The position numbers and the translations under genes were made by a program. The notes beneath the pieces were generated by a model that made no database searches, was not told the origin of the DNA, and saw only the letters and a list, made by a program, of their open reading frames with translations. From Mesobacillus sp. S13 (GTDB lineage Bacteria; Bacillota; Bacilli; Bacillales; Cytobacillaceae), in contig NZ_CP084622.1 in NCBI RefSeq assembly GCF_020422885.1, forward strand, positions 1,066,001-1,130,000: 64,000 nucleotides of DNA, in the 5' to 3' direction. This document shows, in pieces, positions 62,394 to 64,000 of this stretch. The stretch's first letter is position 1, and each line of letters starts with the position of its first letter.

Positions 62394-62422
62394 TTGACCA
62401 TTTAAAAAATACTTGGTATATT
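62394..62422 (+). promoter_or_regulatory. rRNA promoter P1
   Basis: TTGACC (62394-62399) and TATATT (62417-62422) with a 17-bp spacer, about 300 bp upstream of 16S. Confidence 0.85.
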
Positions 62423-62521
62423 AATAACCGTCGCTGCGGAACACAGCAAAAACACTTTCGCGGCAGACGGTTGAAAACTTAAAAGTGTTTTACTGCCGAT
62501 AACATTTTTCGAAAAAAGATG

Positions 62522-62550
62522 TTGACAAGAAAAACACCGGATGTTATATT
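62522..62550 (+). promoter_or_regulatory. rRNA promoter P2
   Basis: TTGACA (62522-62527) and TATATT (62545-62550), 17-bp spacer, 128 bp downstream of P1. The tandem P1/P2 layout is usual for Bacillus rrn operons. A boxA-like TGCTCTTTGAAAACT follows at 62586-62600. Confidence 0.9.
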
Positions 62551-62694
62551 AGTAAAGTCGCTTCTGGGCGACACGCTAACTAACTTGCTCTTTGAAAACT
62601 AAACAAACAAGCGTCAACAAACAATAAATTATCATGACTTCTATTATAGAAGAACATGAGCCAACGTTTTAACTTTATGAGCTAACTCATAACT

Positions 62695-64000
<1,306 letters not shown>

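Overview
The window comes from a spore-forming Bacillaceae chromosome. Evidence: three small acid-soluble spore protein genes, AGGAGG-type ribosome binding sites, GTG/TTG starts, a sporulation-kinase-like sensor, and the gene order yfhD-yfhE-yfhF-recX-yfhH-sspK-yfhJ ... yfhP-mutY-yfhS-fabL-sspE-ygaB-ygaC-ygaD ... ygaE ... gsaB ... bcp ... perR-ygzB-ygxA-16S rRNA, which I recognise from Bacillus subtilis. The partial 16S gene looks like a Mesobacillus/Bacillus relative; I cannot fix the species without a search.

Layout. 1-1836: end of a siroheme operon (HemD-like fragment, sirB, sirC). 1986-6107: YciI-like protein, two translationally coupled secreted low-complexity proteins of opposite charge, and an EamA transporter. 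6180-20504: an acyl-CoA degradation island with an SDR, a LysM cell-wall protein, a sigma-54 activator, and an operon of three acyl-CoA ligases, an acyl-CoA dehydrogenase, a thiolase and an AMACR-like protein. Two consensus SigL (-24/-12) promoters share a palindromic upstream site (AGTGTCC...GGACACT), so activator and targets look like one regulatory unit. 20602-26825: SdpR/SdpI-like pair, a heterodimeric ABC exporter with complementary degenerate ATP sites, and a KinB-like kinase. 26883-39463: conserved yfh/yga block, including a DnaA-box cluster. 39780-45470: Opp/Dpp peptide importer. 45517-53251: ygaE, an orphan glutamate synthase large subunit, gsaB. 53649-60343: three-gene ABC-2 exporter, K+ channel-like protein, bcp, TetR regulator, 2-hydroxyacid dehydrogenase, cobalamin adenosyltransferase. 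60383-64000: perR with a PerR box, ygzB, ygxA, tandem rRNA promoters and the 5' part of 16S rRNA.

The least explained signal is intergenic. Six gaps each hold a short tandem array whose sequence is private to that gap. Three have a 51-52 bp period, one 53-54, one 37-38 and one 21 (42 as a dimer). In four arrays the units carry an inverted repeat able to form a hairpin. Other items worth a look are a three-way-junction RNA candidate at 26883-26986, two widespread Bacillaceae-type dispersed repeats with one decayed copy, and a Shine-Dalgarno sequence separated from the gltB start by a hairpin.
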